Below the pieces are notes generated by a model that was not told where the DNA came from, did no database searches, and worked only from the letters and a program-made list of their open reading frames with translations. From assembly GCF_001707915.1 (NCBI RefSeq), contig NZ_MAVV01000009.1, forward strand, positions 1 to 46,178: a stretch of 46,178 nucleotides of DNA, given 5' to 3'. Every line of letters begins with the position of its first letter. Positions within the stretch are counted from its first letter, which is position 1. This document shows positions 26,440 to 34,756 of the stretch, piece by piece. The position numbers and the translations under genes were made by a program. The stretch is from Thermodesulfovibrio sp. N1 (GTDB lineage: Bacteria > Nitrospirota > Thermodesulfovibrionia > Thermodesulfovibrionales > Thermodesulfovibrionaceae).

Positions 26440-27299
26440 AATCTCCTCTTCAGTCCGCAATTAAAAATCTTTGGTTAAGTAAGTGGTCAACATTAATGGC
26501 AATTGTAAGTATTGGAGTTTGTTTTTTTATAGTTACTGCGGTATTAATTGGGCTTTATAATCTGGATATTTTCAGTAAAAAACTGTCAAGTAAAGCAACT
26601 ATTGTTATATATATAAAAAATGAAATCCCTGAAACTGAAATATATCAATTTATTAATAAACTTAAAGAAACTGGGTTTTTTACAAAGATTCAATATATAT
26701 CAAAGGAAGATGCATTAAAAGAAATGCAAAATATAATAGAGCCGTCAATGATTGAATTAATTGGTTATAATCCCCTTTCCAATACTGTCGAAGCCTTTAT
26801 AAAAGATGAAAAAATAGAAAAGATAGAAGAGATAACTCAGAATATTAAAAAATCTGATTTAGTGGAAGATGTTTATTATCCATCAAAAATAATATATGCT
26901 TTAAAAACTTTAAAAATTACATTGTGGAATCTCGGAGTAATAATATTTTGTTTTCTCTCTTTGGCAATTTTATTTATAATCTATGCAACTGTTAAAAATC
27001 ATTACTGGAAAAAAACAGAGGAAATCGAAATTTTAAAACTTCTTGGTGCAACTCCTTCATACATAAGATATCCCTTTATTACTGAAGGCGGAATTTTAGG
27101 ACTCCTTGGTAGTCTTTTAGCTACAGTATCAATTGTAATAATTTATTTCTTTTTGCATTCAAAAAATGTAATTGAATTTTTACCTGCTATTACTCAGTTA
27201 GTTTTTCCTTTTGAGATTCTATATATACTTCCCTGTATAGGATTGCTCTTAGGAGTAGCTTCGTCATTTGTAGCATTAGGTAAAATAAAATATCAGTAA
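26436..27299 (+). CDS. ftsX: Cell division protein FtsX
   Basis: 287 residues, membrane partner of FtsE. A first membrane helix at about residues 18-42, an external domain (about 45-165) beginning [14 protein letters not shown], then three more helices (about 168-190, 215-240, 255-280). The segment [20 protein letters not shown] is the conserved cytoplasmic loop of the FtsX/MacB family. The external loop would bind the EnvC-like protein encoded next. Confidence 0.94.
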   Translation: MKSPLQSAIKNLWLSKWSTLMAIVSIGVCFFIVTAVLIGLYNLDIFSKKLSSKATIVIYIKNEIPETEIYQFINKLKETGFFTKIQYISKEDALKEMQNIIEPSMIELIGYNPLSNTVEAFIKDEKIEKIEEITQNIKKSDLVEDVYYPSKIIYALKTLKITLWNLGVIIFCFLSLAILFIIYATVKNHYWKKTEEIEILKLLGATPSYIRYPFITEGGILGLLGSLLATVSIVIIYFFLHSKNVIEFLPAITQLVFPFEILYILPCIGLLLGVASSFVALGKIKYQ

Positions 27300-27303
27300 C
27301 ACT

Positions 27304-28458
27304 ATGTTTAAAAAAATATATATTGTATTAGCTGTATTTATATTATTAAGTTTCATAGTAGGCACTGTTTATTCAGCCCAACCAAAGGAAGAATTAAAGG
27401 AAATTAAAAAAGAAATTGATATTCATAAAAAGAAATTACAAGAAACAAAAAAATTAGAAAAAAATCTTATTGAGGAATTACAAAAGGTGACAAAGGAACT
27501 ATATGAAATAGAAAAGAAAATCTCTGCTCATAAAGAAAAAATAAAATCTATCCAGTTAAAAATTGGACAAACAGAAAAGGACATAAAAATATATAGCAAT
27601 CAGTTAGAAAATAGAAAAAAATATCTTTCAATAAGAATTAGAGGAATTCAAAAACTTCATTATCAACCAGACCCTTATCTACTTTTACTCACCGAAGAAG
27701 ATACCACTAGGGCGTTAAGAATAATACGAAATACCCAGAAAATAATATATATTGACAAAAAATTAATTAAACAATATAGAGAAGAATTAACAGAATTAGT
27801 CAAAAGACAAAAGGATCTTCAAACATTATATGCATCCCTAAAAAAGGAAGAAAGAGAACTTAAAGAAACTGAACAGGAACAGGTCATAAAGAAAAAAGAA
27901 AGAGAAAAATTACTCGCTAAAGTTCAAAAGGAAAAATCTCAGTATGAAAGAAAAATAAAAGAACTTGAAGAAAATGCTCGAAGACTTACAAAACTTTTAC
28001 AGGAAACTGAAAAAAAAGAAAAAAGAACAGGTGCGGTAGACTTACCTGAAGGCACATTTGTAAAAAGAAAAGGAACCCTTCTTTGGCCTGTAAGTGGAAA
28101 AGTAGTTGCTTCCTATGGAAATCAAAGGGATCCATTATTTAATGTACCTATGTTTAGAAGCGGAATTTATATTCAAGCACCAGCTGGCACATCTGTTAAA
28201 GCATCGGCAGAAGGAAAGGTTGTATATGCCAACTATTTTAAAGGATATGAAAACCTTGTTATAATAAGCCATGGAGAAGGATATTATACAGTTTATGGAA
28301 ATCTTGCATCAATGAATGTAAAAGAAGGTAGTTTTGTAAAAGGAGGGCAGGTGATTGGTACCTTAGGAGAAAAATCAAATATAGAAACAACAGCCCTTTA
28401 TTTTGAAATAAGATACAGAGGGAAACCTCTTAATCCTGAACAATGGTTAAGAAGATAA
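27304..28458 (+). CDS. EnvC-like murein hydrolase activator (degenerate LytM domain)
   Basis: 384 residues: a signal peptide (residues 1-25, cleaved near VYSA), a long Lys/Glu-rich coiled coil (about 27-245), and a C-terminal LytM/M23 fold (about 255-384). The zinc ligands of active M23 peptidases appear replaced: the HxGxD region reads RSGIYIQ, the YxH region VYGNL, and HLHFE reads ALYFE. This is the hallmark of EnvC-type proteins, which activate amidases instead of cutting peptidoglycan. It lies 4 bp after ftsX, its expected partner. Confidence 0.9.
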   Translation: MFKKIYIVLAVFILLSFIVGTVYSAQPKEELKEIKKEIDIHKKKLQETKKLEKNLIEELQKVTKELYEIEKKISAHKEKIKSIQLKIGQTEKDIKIYSNQLENRKKYLSIRIRGIQKLHYQPDPYLLLLTEEDTTRALRIIRNTQKIIYIDKKLIKQYREELTELVKRQKDLQTLYASLKKEERELKETEQEQVIKKKEREKLLAKVQKEKSQYERKIKELEENARRLTKLLQETEKKEKRTGAVDLPEGTFVKRKGTLLWPVSGKVVASYGNQRDPLFNVPMFRSGIYIQAPAGTSVKASAEGKVVYANYFKGYENLVIISHGEGYYTVYGNLASMNVKEGSFVKGGQVIGTLGEKSNIETTALYFEIRYRGKPLNPEQWLRR

Positions 28459-28471
28459 AAAAGGAGGAAAA

Positions 28472-29749
28472 ATGAGAATTAAAAAAATATTATTTATCTC
28501 TGTTTTAATTGTATTTATTGCCTTATCTGGGATCACTATTGGTAGATGGTCTGTAGCTCAAACAAACGATTCAATCTACGAAGATCTAAGAACCTTTACA
28601 GAAGTTTTTACTACAATAAAAAAACACTATGTTGATGAAGCAAATTCAAAAGAACTAATACTTTCAGCTATTAAAGGTATGGTAAAATCTCTTGATCCTC
28701 ACTCTGCCTATTTAACTGCACAAGAATACAAGGAATTTCAAACAGAAACAAAGGGTGAATTTGGAGGCATAGGTATTCAAATAGGCATTAAAGATGGTGC
28801 ATTAACAGTAATAGCTCCCATTGAGGATACACCAGCATGGAAAGCTGGTATTAAGGCAGGCGATAAAATAATAAAAATCGATGGACAATCAACTAAAGAC
28901 ATGAATATCAATGACGCTGTCTCTCGGATGCGTGGACCAAAGGGAAAGCCTGTAACTCTTACAATCCAGCGAGATGAATGGAAAGAACCAAAAGATATAA
29001 CTATTGTTAGGGATATAATCAAAATCAAGAGCGTCAAATTCAAAATGATAGAAAACGAAATAGGATATATAAAACTCACCCAATTTCAAGAGACCACAGC
29101 TCAGGATTTAGCTAATGCTATTAAAACACTAAAAGAAAAAGGCATGAAATCACTTATTTTGGATTTAAGAAATAATCCAGGAGGACTCCTAAACATTGCC
29201 GTTGATGTTGCAGAACAGTTCTTACCACCAAAATATTTAGTTGTATCTATAAAGGGAAAATCTGGAGAAAAAATGGATTACTATACAGAAGGATTAAGAC
29301 CTATGTACACAGATGTGCCAATGATAGTTATTGTAAATCAGGGGTCTGCCTCAGCTTCGGAAATCGTTGCAGGAGCTTTACAGGATTGGGGACGGGCTTT
29401 AATTCTCGGAGTTCAAACCTTCGGAAAAGGCTCAGTTCAGAGTCTTATACCACTAAGCGATGGTTCTGCTTTAAAACTTACAACGGCTAAATATTATACA
29501 CCTAAGGGTAGAAGCATTCATGCTGTAGGTATTAATCCAGACATCGTTGTTAAGCTTGAGACTAAAAACGGGAAAGAAGTTCCTGTAATAAGAGAAAAAG
29601 ACTTAGAACAACACTTAAAGGGAGAAAAAGTTGAACCTAAAGAGACTGCACCTCAAGAAGTAGATGAAAAGGATGACAATCAACTTCAAAGAGCCATTGA
29701 TATTCTTAAAAGCTGGAAGATAATGGAAAAATTTAAGAAAGCAGCTTAA
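28472..29749 (+). CDS. ctpA: C-terminal processing protease CtpA (S41 family)
   Basis: 425 residues. Signal peptide/anchor (about 1-28), cap region, PDZ domain (about 95-170; GGIGIQIG, GIKAGDKIIKIDG), and the S41 catalytic core. The nucleophile Ser is in QGSASASEIVAG (near 294) and the general-base Lys in TFGKGSVQ (near 318). Such proteases trim C-termini of exported proteins and often control peptidoglycan hydrolases. It directly follows the EnvC-like gene with AGGAGG between, as in many bacteria. Confidence 0.94.
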   Translation: MRIKKILFISVLIVFIALSGITIGRWSVAQTNDSIYEDLRTFTEVFTTIKKHYVDEANSKELILSAIKGMVKSLDPHSAYLTAQEYKEFQTETKGEFGGIGIQIGIKDGALTVIAPIEDTPAWKAGIKAGDKIIKIDGQSTKDMNINDAVSRMRGPKGKPVTLTIQRDEWKEPKDITIVRDIIKIKSVKFKMIENEIGYIKLTQFQETTAQDLANAIKTLKEKGMKSLILDLRNNPGGLLNIAVDVAEQFLPPKYLVVSIKGKSGEKMDYYTEGLRPMYTDVPMIVIVNQGSASASEIVAGALQDWGRALILGVQTFGKGSVQSLIPLSDGSALKLTTAKYYTPKGRSIHAVGINPDIVVKLETKNGKEVPVIREKDLEQHLKGEKVEPKETAPQEVDEKDDNQLQRAIDILKSWKIMEKFKKAA

Positions 29750-29762
29750 AATAAAGTTATAT

Positions 29763-29846
29763 GCCGAAGTGGCGGAACTGGCAGACGCGCCAGATTCAGG
29801 ATCTGGTGGTGGTTACACCGTGCGGGTTCAAATCCCGCCTTCGGCA
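29763..29846 (+). tRNA. tRNA-Leu (anticodon CAG)
   Basis: Acceptor GCCGAAG (29763-29769) with CTTCGGC (29839-29845), discriminator A at 29846; CCA is not encoded. The anticodon stem CCAGA/TCTGG (29790-29794, 29802-29806) holds loop TTCAGGA with CAG at 29797-29799. The variable arm is long, as in class II tRNAs, and the T-arm carries GGTTCAAATCC. It reads CUG codons. It begins 13 bp after ctpA and is flanked by a 12-bp inverted repeat. Confidence 0.96.
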
Positions 29847-30051
29847 TTATAACTTTATTTTTATTTTCCTTTCTTCTTATCCTCTGTTGCAATTATTCCA
29901 ATTTCAAAGATTCTGAATTTACTTTGTAGTTACGCTCAACCTGAGTTTATCAATTTAATCCTTGTAAGTCATTGAAAAAATTGAATTTTATTTTTTAAAA
30001 ATGCAAATTTTTGTACAACAGACTTGTAACTCCCTTATTTTTATTATCTTT

Positions 30052-30186
30052 TTATGTTACGAAGTCTTCCTTGGCTGTTATATGGGCTGGTTCGGATACT
30101 TTCAATGCCTTAAATAATGCTTTCCCTGTCTTGTCCATTTTGTTCTTTAAATAGTATTCCTTGTCATTTATGCTAAACTTTGTCAG
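30052..30186 (-). pseudogene. Transposase C-terminal scrap
   Basis: The minus strand reads FSINDKEYYLKNKMDKTGKA, then LFKALKVSEPAHITAKEDFVT and a stop. This resembles the end of IS1634/IS4-like transposases (YLLR.ELD..GKKIFKALG). An in-frame stop precedes it, so only the tail is left. Confidence 0.4.
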
Positions 30187-30208
30187 TTATATATTTTTCA
30201 AATACTCT

Positions 30209-30400
30209 TTAAAGTTTTGAGCCAAATTTTAACATTATTTCATACCACCTGTATCCATCTCTTCTTAATTTTATAACTAAATTTGGCTCAACTCTTGCCT
30301 CTTTGACAATTAAAAATAGGATAGGTATACGGTAATAATCTCCTATAGAAAAATAAAAATCAGTCATTTTGCCATCTCTTACAGAAACTTCGATATCCAC
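30209..30400 (-). CDS. Small hypothetical protein, possibly a shortened conserved family member
   Basis: 63 residues. The start (VSVRDGKMTDFYFSIGDYYRIP) and the end (ARVEPNLVIKLRRDGYRWYEIMLKFG) resemble two halves of a periplasmic hypothetical protein family I recall from deltaproteobacteria and relatives. That is pattern memory only. The join between them looks too short, so this may be an internally deleted remnant. No signal peptide and no clear Shine-Dalgarno. Confidence 0.35.
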   Translation of the reverse strand: MDIEVSVRDGKMTDFYFSIGDYYRIPILFLIVKEARVEPNLVIKLRRDGYRWYEIMLKFGSKL

Positions 30401-30740
30401 AAATTTTTTACCAAAATAAGCAATTTAAAATTAGATTAGATTTACAAAGGAAAATATTTTTTTATAACAATTAGATATCATAGCAAGAATGCAAAAATTA
30501 CAAATTTTATACAAAAATTGCAAATAGACACATAATTAGACTAAAATTGCTGATCGAGAAATTGGAAAAATTCACATTAGTAGCCATAATGGCTGTGCCT
30601 ATTTCAGTACTTTCAGGATTTTTCTTATTTTTGTTGGCTTTGAACCTAAAAAGTCAGCTGGAATAAATAATATCATCCTTTTTTGATTTAGTCCTGTTAA
30701 TCTTCTTGACTTTAATAATCATAAGTAGCTATCATTTTTT

Positions 30741-31658
30741 ATGGATAAGAAAATTGCTTTTATATATGATGATATTTTCCTTAAGCATGAAACTCCTCCT
30801 GGTCATCCTGAGTCAAAGGATAGACTTATTGCAATTGTAAACCGTCTCAAAAAAGAAGAGCTATGGAATAAATTGCTCCACATAAAACCAAGAAAAGCAA
30901 CAGAAGAAGAATTAGCTTTGGTTCATGAATCTCACTACATAAAAAAAATAAAGAACTCTCCACCTGGCTATTTAGATCCAGATACTTATCTAAGTGAACA
31001 TTCCTATGAAGTTGCATGTTATGCAGTAGGTGCTGTGCTTGATGCTGTTGATGGTGTTTTGAACAAAAATTTTGATGGTGCTTTTTGTGCAATAAGACCA
31101 CCAGGTCATCATGCTGAAATGGACCATGCAATGGGATTTTGTATCTTTAATAATGTTGCAGTTGGTGCAGCCTATGCAAAAACAAAGGGAATTAAAAAGA
31201 TTTTTATAATTGACTTCGATGTCCATCACGGAAATGGCACTCAACATATTTTTGAAGATGACTGTTCAGTGTTTTTTTTCAGTTCCCATCAATTTCCTTT
31301 TTATCCGGGAACAGGACGAGAACTTGAGATGGGAAGAGGTGCGGGAGAAGGATGTACTTACAATATTCCTTTAAGGTCTGGTTCAGGAACAAAGGAATAT
31401 TTAACGATTTTTCAAGATATACTACCACAAAAAATAAGAGAAATTAAACCTGAACTTATACTCGTATCTGCTGGTTATGATATGCATCAAGATGATCCAA
31501 TGAGCTATATAAATGTAACCACTGAAGGAGTAAGAAGTATAGTAAGAAGTATTCTTAGATCTTCTTACGCCCCTAAAATTTTTGTTCTCGAAGGTGGTTA
31601 TAATCTTCAATCTCTGTCAGAATGTATTAAAGTAACTCTTGAAGAAATGTTGGGTTAA
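30741..31658 (+). CDS. Histone deacetylase family protein (AcuC/acetylpolyamine hydrolase-like)
   Basis: 305 residues. Zinc-dependent deacetylase fold. Active-site motifs: RPPGHHAEMDHAMGFCIFNN with the His-His pair, IIDFDVHHGNGTQHIF with the zinc ligands Asp and His, FYPGTG, and SAGYDMHQDDP with the second Asp ligand. Bacterial members remove acetyl groups from polyamines, acetoin-related proteins or acetyl-CoA synthetase; the substrate is not clear here. There is no Shine-Dalgarno. Its stop overlaps the stop of the convergent PPC gene by 4 bp. Confidence 0.9.
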   Translation: MDKKIAFIYDDIFLKHETPPGHPESKDRLIAIVNRLKKEELWNKLLHIKPRKATEEELALVHESHYIKKIKNSPPGYLDPDTYLSEHSYEVACYAVGAVLDAVDGVLNKNFDGAFCAIRPPGHHAEMDHAMGFCIFNNVAVGAAYAKTKGIKKIFIIDFDVHHGNGTQHIFEDDCSVFFFSSHQFPFYPGTGRELEMGRGAGEGCTYNIPLRSGSGTKEYLTIFQDILPQKIREIKPELILVSAGYDMHQDDPMSYINVTTEGVRSIVRSILRSSYAPKIFVLEGGYNLQSLSECIKVTLEEMLG

Positions 31659-32077
31659 CTTTTCCACAAAAATAACCCTGTATCTTCATCAAAGTCTCTC
31701 TCAAAGGATATGCCATCAAGTTCTATAACTTCAAATTCAAAAGCAAAAACCTCAGCTTCATAAAGATGCCCTCCAATACATGAAAAATCTTCCTTTGAAA
31801 GAACAATATGAATATGCGGAAAAGGCTCTCCATCTTTAATTGAAACATTTCCCTTTAGAGAAAGTATTTCCATTGGTTCATTAAATTCATGAGAGATATA
31901 CTTTTTCTCCCTCTGTTCATAATATCCGATTTTAACTCTTGTCACAGCTCCTATTCCGCTTATTAATCCAGAAGTTATTGATTTTTCTTTTAAAAATTTT
32001 ACAATGCTTGATACAATCTCTTCTCCTTTATAAAGTCTACCCTGTAAAACTCTTTTAACATTAAAATTTTTAATCAT
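31655..32077 (-). CDS. PPC/DUF296 domain protein
   Basis: 140 residues, a single plants-and-prokaryotes-conserved (DUF296) domain. The family metal-site motif appears as FPHIHIVLSKEDFSCIGGHL. LISGIGAVTRVKIGYY is the usual start of the fold. Bacterial members are small trimeric proteins of unknown role. GGGGG precedes the ATG. It is the last gene of the lactate operon, 12 bp after the LutB-like gene, so a link to lactate metabolism is possible but unproven. Confidence 0.85.
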   Translation of the reverse strand: MIKNFNVKRVLQGRLYKGEEIVSSIVKFLKEKSITSGLISGIGAVTRVKIGYYEQREKKYISHEFNEPMEILSLKGNVSIKDGEPFPHIHIVLSKEDFSCIGGHLYEAEVFAFEFEVIELDGISFERDFDEDTGLFLWKS

Positions 32078-32089
32078 TTATTCTACCCC

Positions 32090-34210
32090 CTATTTAATTC
32101 TTTCAGCTAACACTTCTAATGAATGTTTTACTTCAATTTGAAGCCCTTCTTTATCAACTCCTCCACGAATTTGCATTACACAGCCTGGACAGTCTGTGCA
32201 TACAAGTTTTGCTTCTGTTTTCTGAATATTTTCAAGCTTTCTTCTTAAGATTGTTCCTGATATTTCTGGGAATTTCAATGAATAGCTTCCACCCATTCCA
32301 CAGCATGTATCCGATTCAAACATCTCAATAAGTTTTAATCCTGCATTTATCAAACTTTCCCTTGGTTGTTGAGATATATTAAGACTTCTTATTAGATGAC
32401 AGGGGTCATGATAGGTAAAATCAATTTTTGATAGTTTTTTAAACTGAATTTTACCCTCTTTTACAAGTCTATAAATTAATTCTGAAGCATCTATAACTTT
32501 TTCTGAAAGATGTTCTGCAGATTTTATTATTTTTTCATCATAATCTTGCTCTTTTAAGTCCTTAATAAACTGATTTTTAAGAGCAACTGTACATGTAGGA
32601 CAGGCAGACACCACATAGTCTGCTTCTACGCTAAGCAGTGCCTCTATGTTTTGTTTTGAATTATTGGCTGCTACATCCATCACTCCTGAGTATCTTGCAG
32701 GTGCTCCACAACATGTTTGTTCCTGAGGAAAAAGGACTTCTATCTGAGCAGAATTAAGCAATTTAACTAAAGCTTCTCCAATCTCAGGATAGGCAAAATC
32801 AATAAGACATCCTGCAAAAAATATAGCTTTCTTTTGAGACTTTGGTTGTTCAATTTTTTTAAATCTATCCCTGAATGGAACATCAGCAATAGCAGGAAGA
32901 CTTCGTTCAGTTGTTAATTCCGAGAGAAAGAATGGCAGATGCCTTATAAATCCGCCTTTTTCAAAGGGTTTTTGAAGCTTTGAGGCAGTTCTTAAAATTG
33001 AATGGAATAATTTTCTATTGTTTACTACAGAATATATTGCCTTTGTTTTAAAGTCTAATCCTTCTTCTTTCGAAAGTCTTTTTCTTATTTCAAGAATAAG
33101 TTCAGGAATGTTTATTTTACCAGGGCAGACTTTTACACAGTTTCCGCATTGAATACAGAGTCCCTGTATGTCCTTAGATGCCTTAAGTCCCTCGGTCCAA
33201 GCAGTAAGTATGGTTCCAATTCCACCGGTATAAACTTTACCAAAAACATGGCCACCAATAATCCTGAATACAGGACATACATTAAGACATGAGGCGCAAC
33301 GAATGCATTGAAGACTCTGTTTAAATACAGGGTCTCGTGCTATATTAGTGCGATTATTGTCAAAAAGAATTATATGAAACTCTTTTTGAGAACCATCTAT
33401 GTGAATTTCAGGTTTATTAACGAAAGATATGTAACTTGTTATAAGTTGTGCTGTTGCACTTCTTGGAAGTGCCCTTATAATTGAAAATATATCTTCAAGT
33501 TTTGCAACAAGTTTTTCAACGCCAACAACAGCCACATGAATTTTAGGAAGTAACATTGTTAAACGTGCATTACCCTCATTGGTAAAGAGCACCAGTGTTC
33601 CTGTTTCTGCAATGGCTATATTGGCACCTGTTATACCCATATCAGCAGAAAGGAATTTTCTTCTTAAGTGCTTACGGGCAAATTTAACCATCTGAGCAAT
33701 ATCTGGCTGGACAGGTTCAACTTTTTTTGTGAAGACATCTGAAACATCATACCTTGTAAGATGAATTGCTGGTAGCACCATGTGGGAAGGTCTTTGCCCT
33801 GCAAGTTGAATAATCCATTCACCAAGGTCTGTTTCGTTTACCTCGATACCCTGTTCCTTTAGATACTTATTTAAGTGAATCTCCTCTGTTGCCATTGATT
33901 TTGATTTGACGATACTTTTTACATTGTTTTTCTTTGCAAGTTCAATTATATAATTTCTTACTTCCTCTGGACTTTTAGTATAAAAAATCTTTGCACCATT
34001 TTCTGTAGCAGATTTTATAAAAGTTTGAATTAGTTCTTGAAGGTGATCTGCTACATAGGATTTAATATTTGCAATTTTTTCTCTTATTCCCTCAAAATCA
34101 AGCCCCTCATAGGCTTTACGCCTGCTTACAGCATAGGCTTCTGAAAATCTTGTTAATGCACCGCTTAAATTGGCATTTGATAAAGCTTTTTTTATCTCTT
34201 CTTTAATCAT
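32090..34210 (-). CDS. LutB-like Fe-S protein fused to CCG (LutA/GlpC-type) domains
   Basis: 706 residues. Residues about 60-300 are a LUD domain (AIAETGTLVLFTNEGNARL). Then two 4Fe-4S motifs, CIRCASCLNVCPVF and CIQCGNCVKVCPGK (about 305-370). Two cysteine-rich CCG domains follow: FFAGCLIDFAYPEIG with TCCGAPA, and YHDPCHLIRS with CCGMGGSY. LutB and LutA are separate in Bacillus; the fusion matches the lactate dehydrogenase subunits described in Desulfovibrio. With LutC downstream-family partner it should oxidise L-lactate to pyruvate and pass electrons toward the membrane quinone pool. Confidence 0.88.
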   Translation of the reverse strand: MIKEEIKKALSNANLSGALTRFSEAYAVSRRKAYEGLDFEGIREKIANIKSYVADHLQELIQTFIKSATENGAKIFYTKSPEEVRNYIIELAKKNNVKSIVKSKSMATEEIHLNKYLKEQGIEVNETDLGEWIIQLAGQRPSHMVLPAIHLTRYDVSDVFTKKVEPVQPDIAQMVKFARKHLRRKFLSADMGITGANIAIAETGTLVLFTNEGNARLTMLLPKIHVAVVGVEKLVAKLEDIFSIIRALPRSATAQLITSYISFVNKPEIHIDGSQKEFHIILFDNNRTNIARDPVFKQSLQCIRCASCLNVCPVFRIIGGHVFGKVYTGGIGTILTAWTEGLKASKDIQGLCIQCGNCVKVCPGKINIPELILEIRKRLSKEEGLDFKTKAIYSVVNNRKLFHSILRTASKLQKPFEKGGFIRHLPFFLSELTTERSLPAIADVPFRDRFKKIEQPKSQKKAIFFAGCLIDFAYPEIGEALVKLLNSAQIEVLFPQEQTCCGAPARYSGVMDVAANNSKQNIEALLSVEADYVVSACPTCTVALKNQFIKDLKEQDYDEKIIKSAEHLSEKVIDASELIYRLVKEGKIQFKKLSKIDFTYHDPCHLIRSLNISQQPRESLINAGLKLIEMFESDTCCGMGGSYSLKFPEISGTILRRKLENIQKTEAKLVCTDCPGCVMQIRGGVDKEGLQIEVKHSLEVLAERIK

Positions 34211-34219
34211 CTATACCCC

Positions 34220-34756
34220 CTAAAAATTATCAATACAAAGGATGATAACCCTTTCTGGACCGTGTACTCCTATTGTAAGAACTCTTTCTATATCAGCAGT
34301 TCTACTTGGACCACTTATTACTGTCATGTATGGAATATTTTTTAAATTTATTTGTTTAATCACTGATTCCATATCAGGTAAAATTTTGTTAAGCGGTAAA
34401 ATTGCTATATGAATTTCTGTTAAAGAAGAACAAAGTCTCTTTGAAATTTTATCAGATATTTCAACAAGACTCCCTGTCTCTGCAATACCAAAGTCAACCT
34501 GATTAATTCCTATCTTTGCCGATGATGCTGAGTTAAGGTCTATATTGAATTCAATCTGAGGGAGTTCTTTTTGAAGTGTATCTTTATCAACTCCTTCAAG
34601 AAATTCTGATTCACACCATACTACTTCCTTTGAAATCTTTGTTGAAGTATTCTGTTTAATGAAATCCTTTATAAAATCAAGAGCCTCTGCTTTACTGCTA
34701 AATTTGTGCACTTCTGCATTTATTGCCTCTGCTTTTTGTTTGAAAAGTTCAAACAC
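34220..34756 (-). CDS. lutC: LutC-like LUD-domain protein
   Basis: 178 residues, one LUD domain: INQVDFGIAETGSLVEIS, AILPLNKILPDM, and VISGPSRTADIERVLTIGVHGPERV near the C-terminus, a LutC signature. It is a subunit of the LutABC-type L-lactate oxidation complex. It starts directly at the end of the glcF-like gene and is followed 9 bp later by the LutB fusion gene. Confidence 0.88.
   Translation of the reverse strand: MFELFKQKAEAINAEVHKFSSKAEALDFIKDFIKQNTSTKISKEVVWCESEFLEGVDKDTLQKELPQIEFNIDLNSASSAKIGINQVDFGIAETGSLVEISDKISKRLCSSLTEIHIAILPLNKILPDMESVIKQINLKNIPYMTVISGPSRTADIERVLTIGVHGPERVIILCIDNF

Larger units (their letters stand above)
29847..30740. other. Gene-poor, decayed stretch
   Basis: About 890 bp without a convincing intact gene. 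It holds a transposase-like scrap (30052-30186), a small conserved-looking ORF (30209-30400), A+T-rich sequence with several short repeats of AAAATTGCAAAT type near 30490-30530, and CTAAAATTGC at 30541-30550 resembling the IS1380-type end. A 39-codon frame with TTG start (30547-30666) could encode one membrane helix, but I see no ribosome site for it. Confidence 0.5.

Noticed and set aside
30490-30530. Short AAAATTGCAAAT-type repeats as a CRISPR or iteron array
   Set aside because: Only two or three imperfect copies with no regular spacing, in very A+T-rich sequence.
30547-30666. 39-codon single-membrane-helix ORF with TTG start
   Set aside because: No ribosome site and too short to separate from chance in this gap; noted in the gap entry only.
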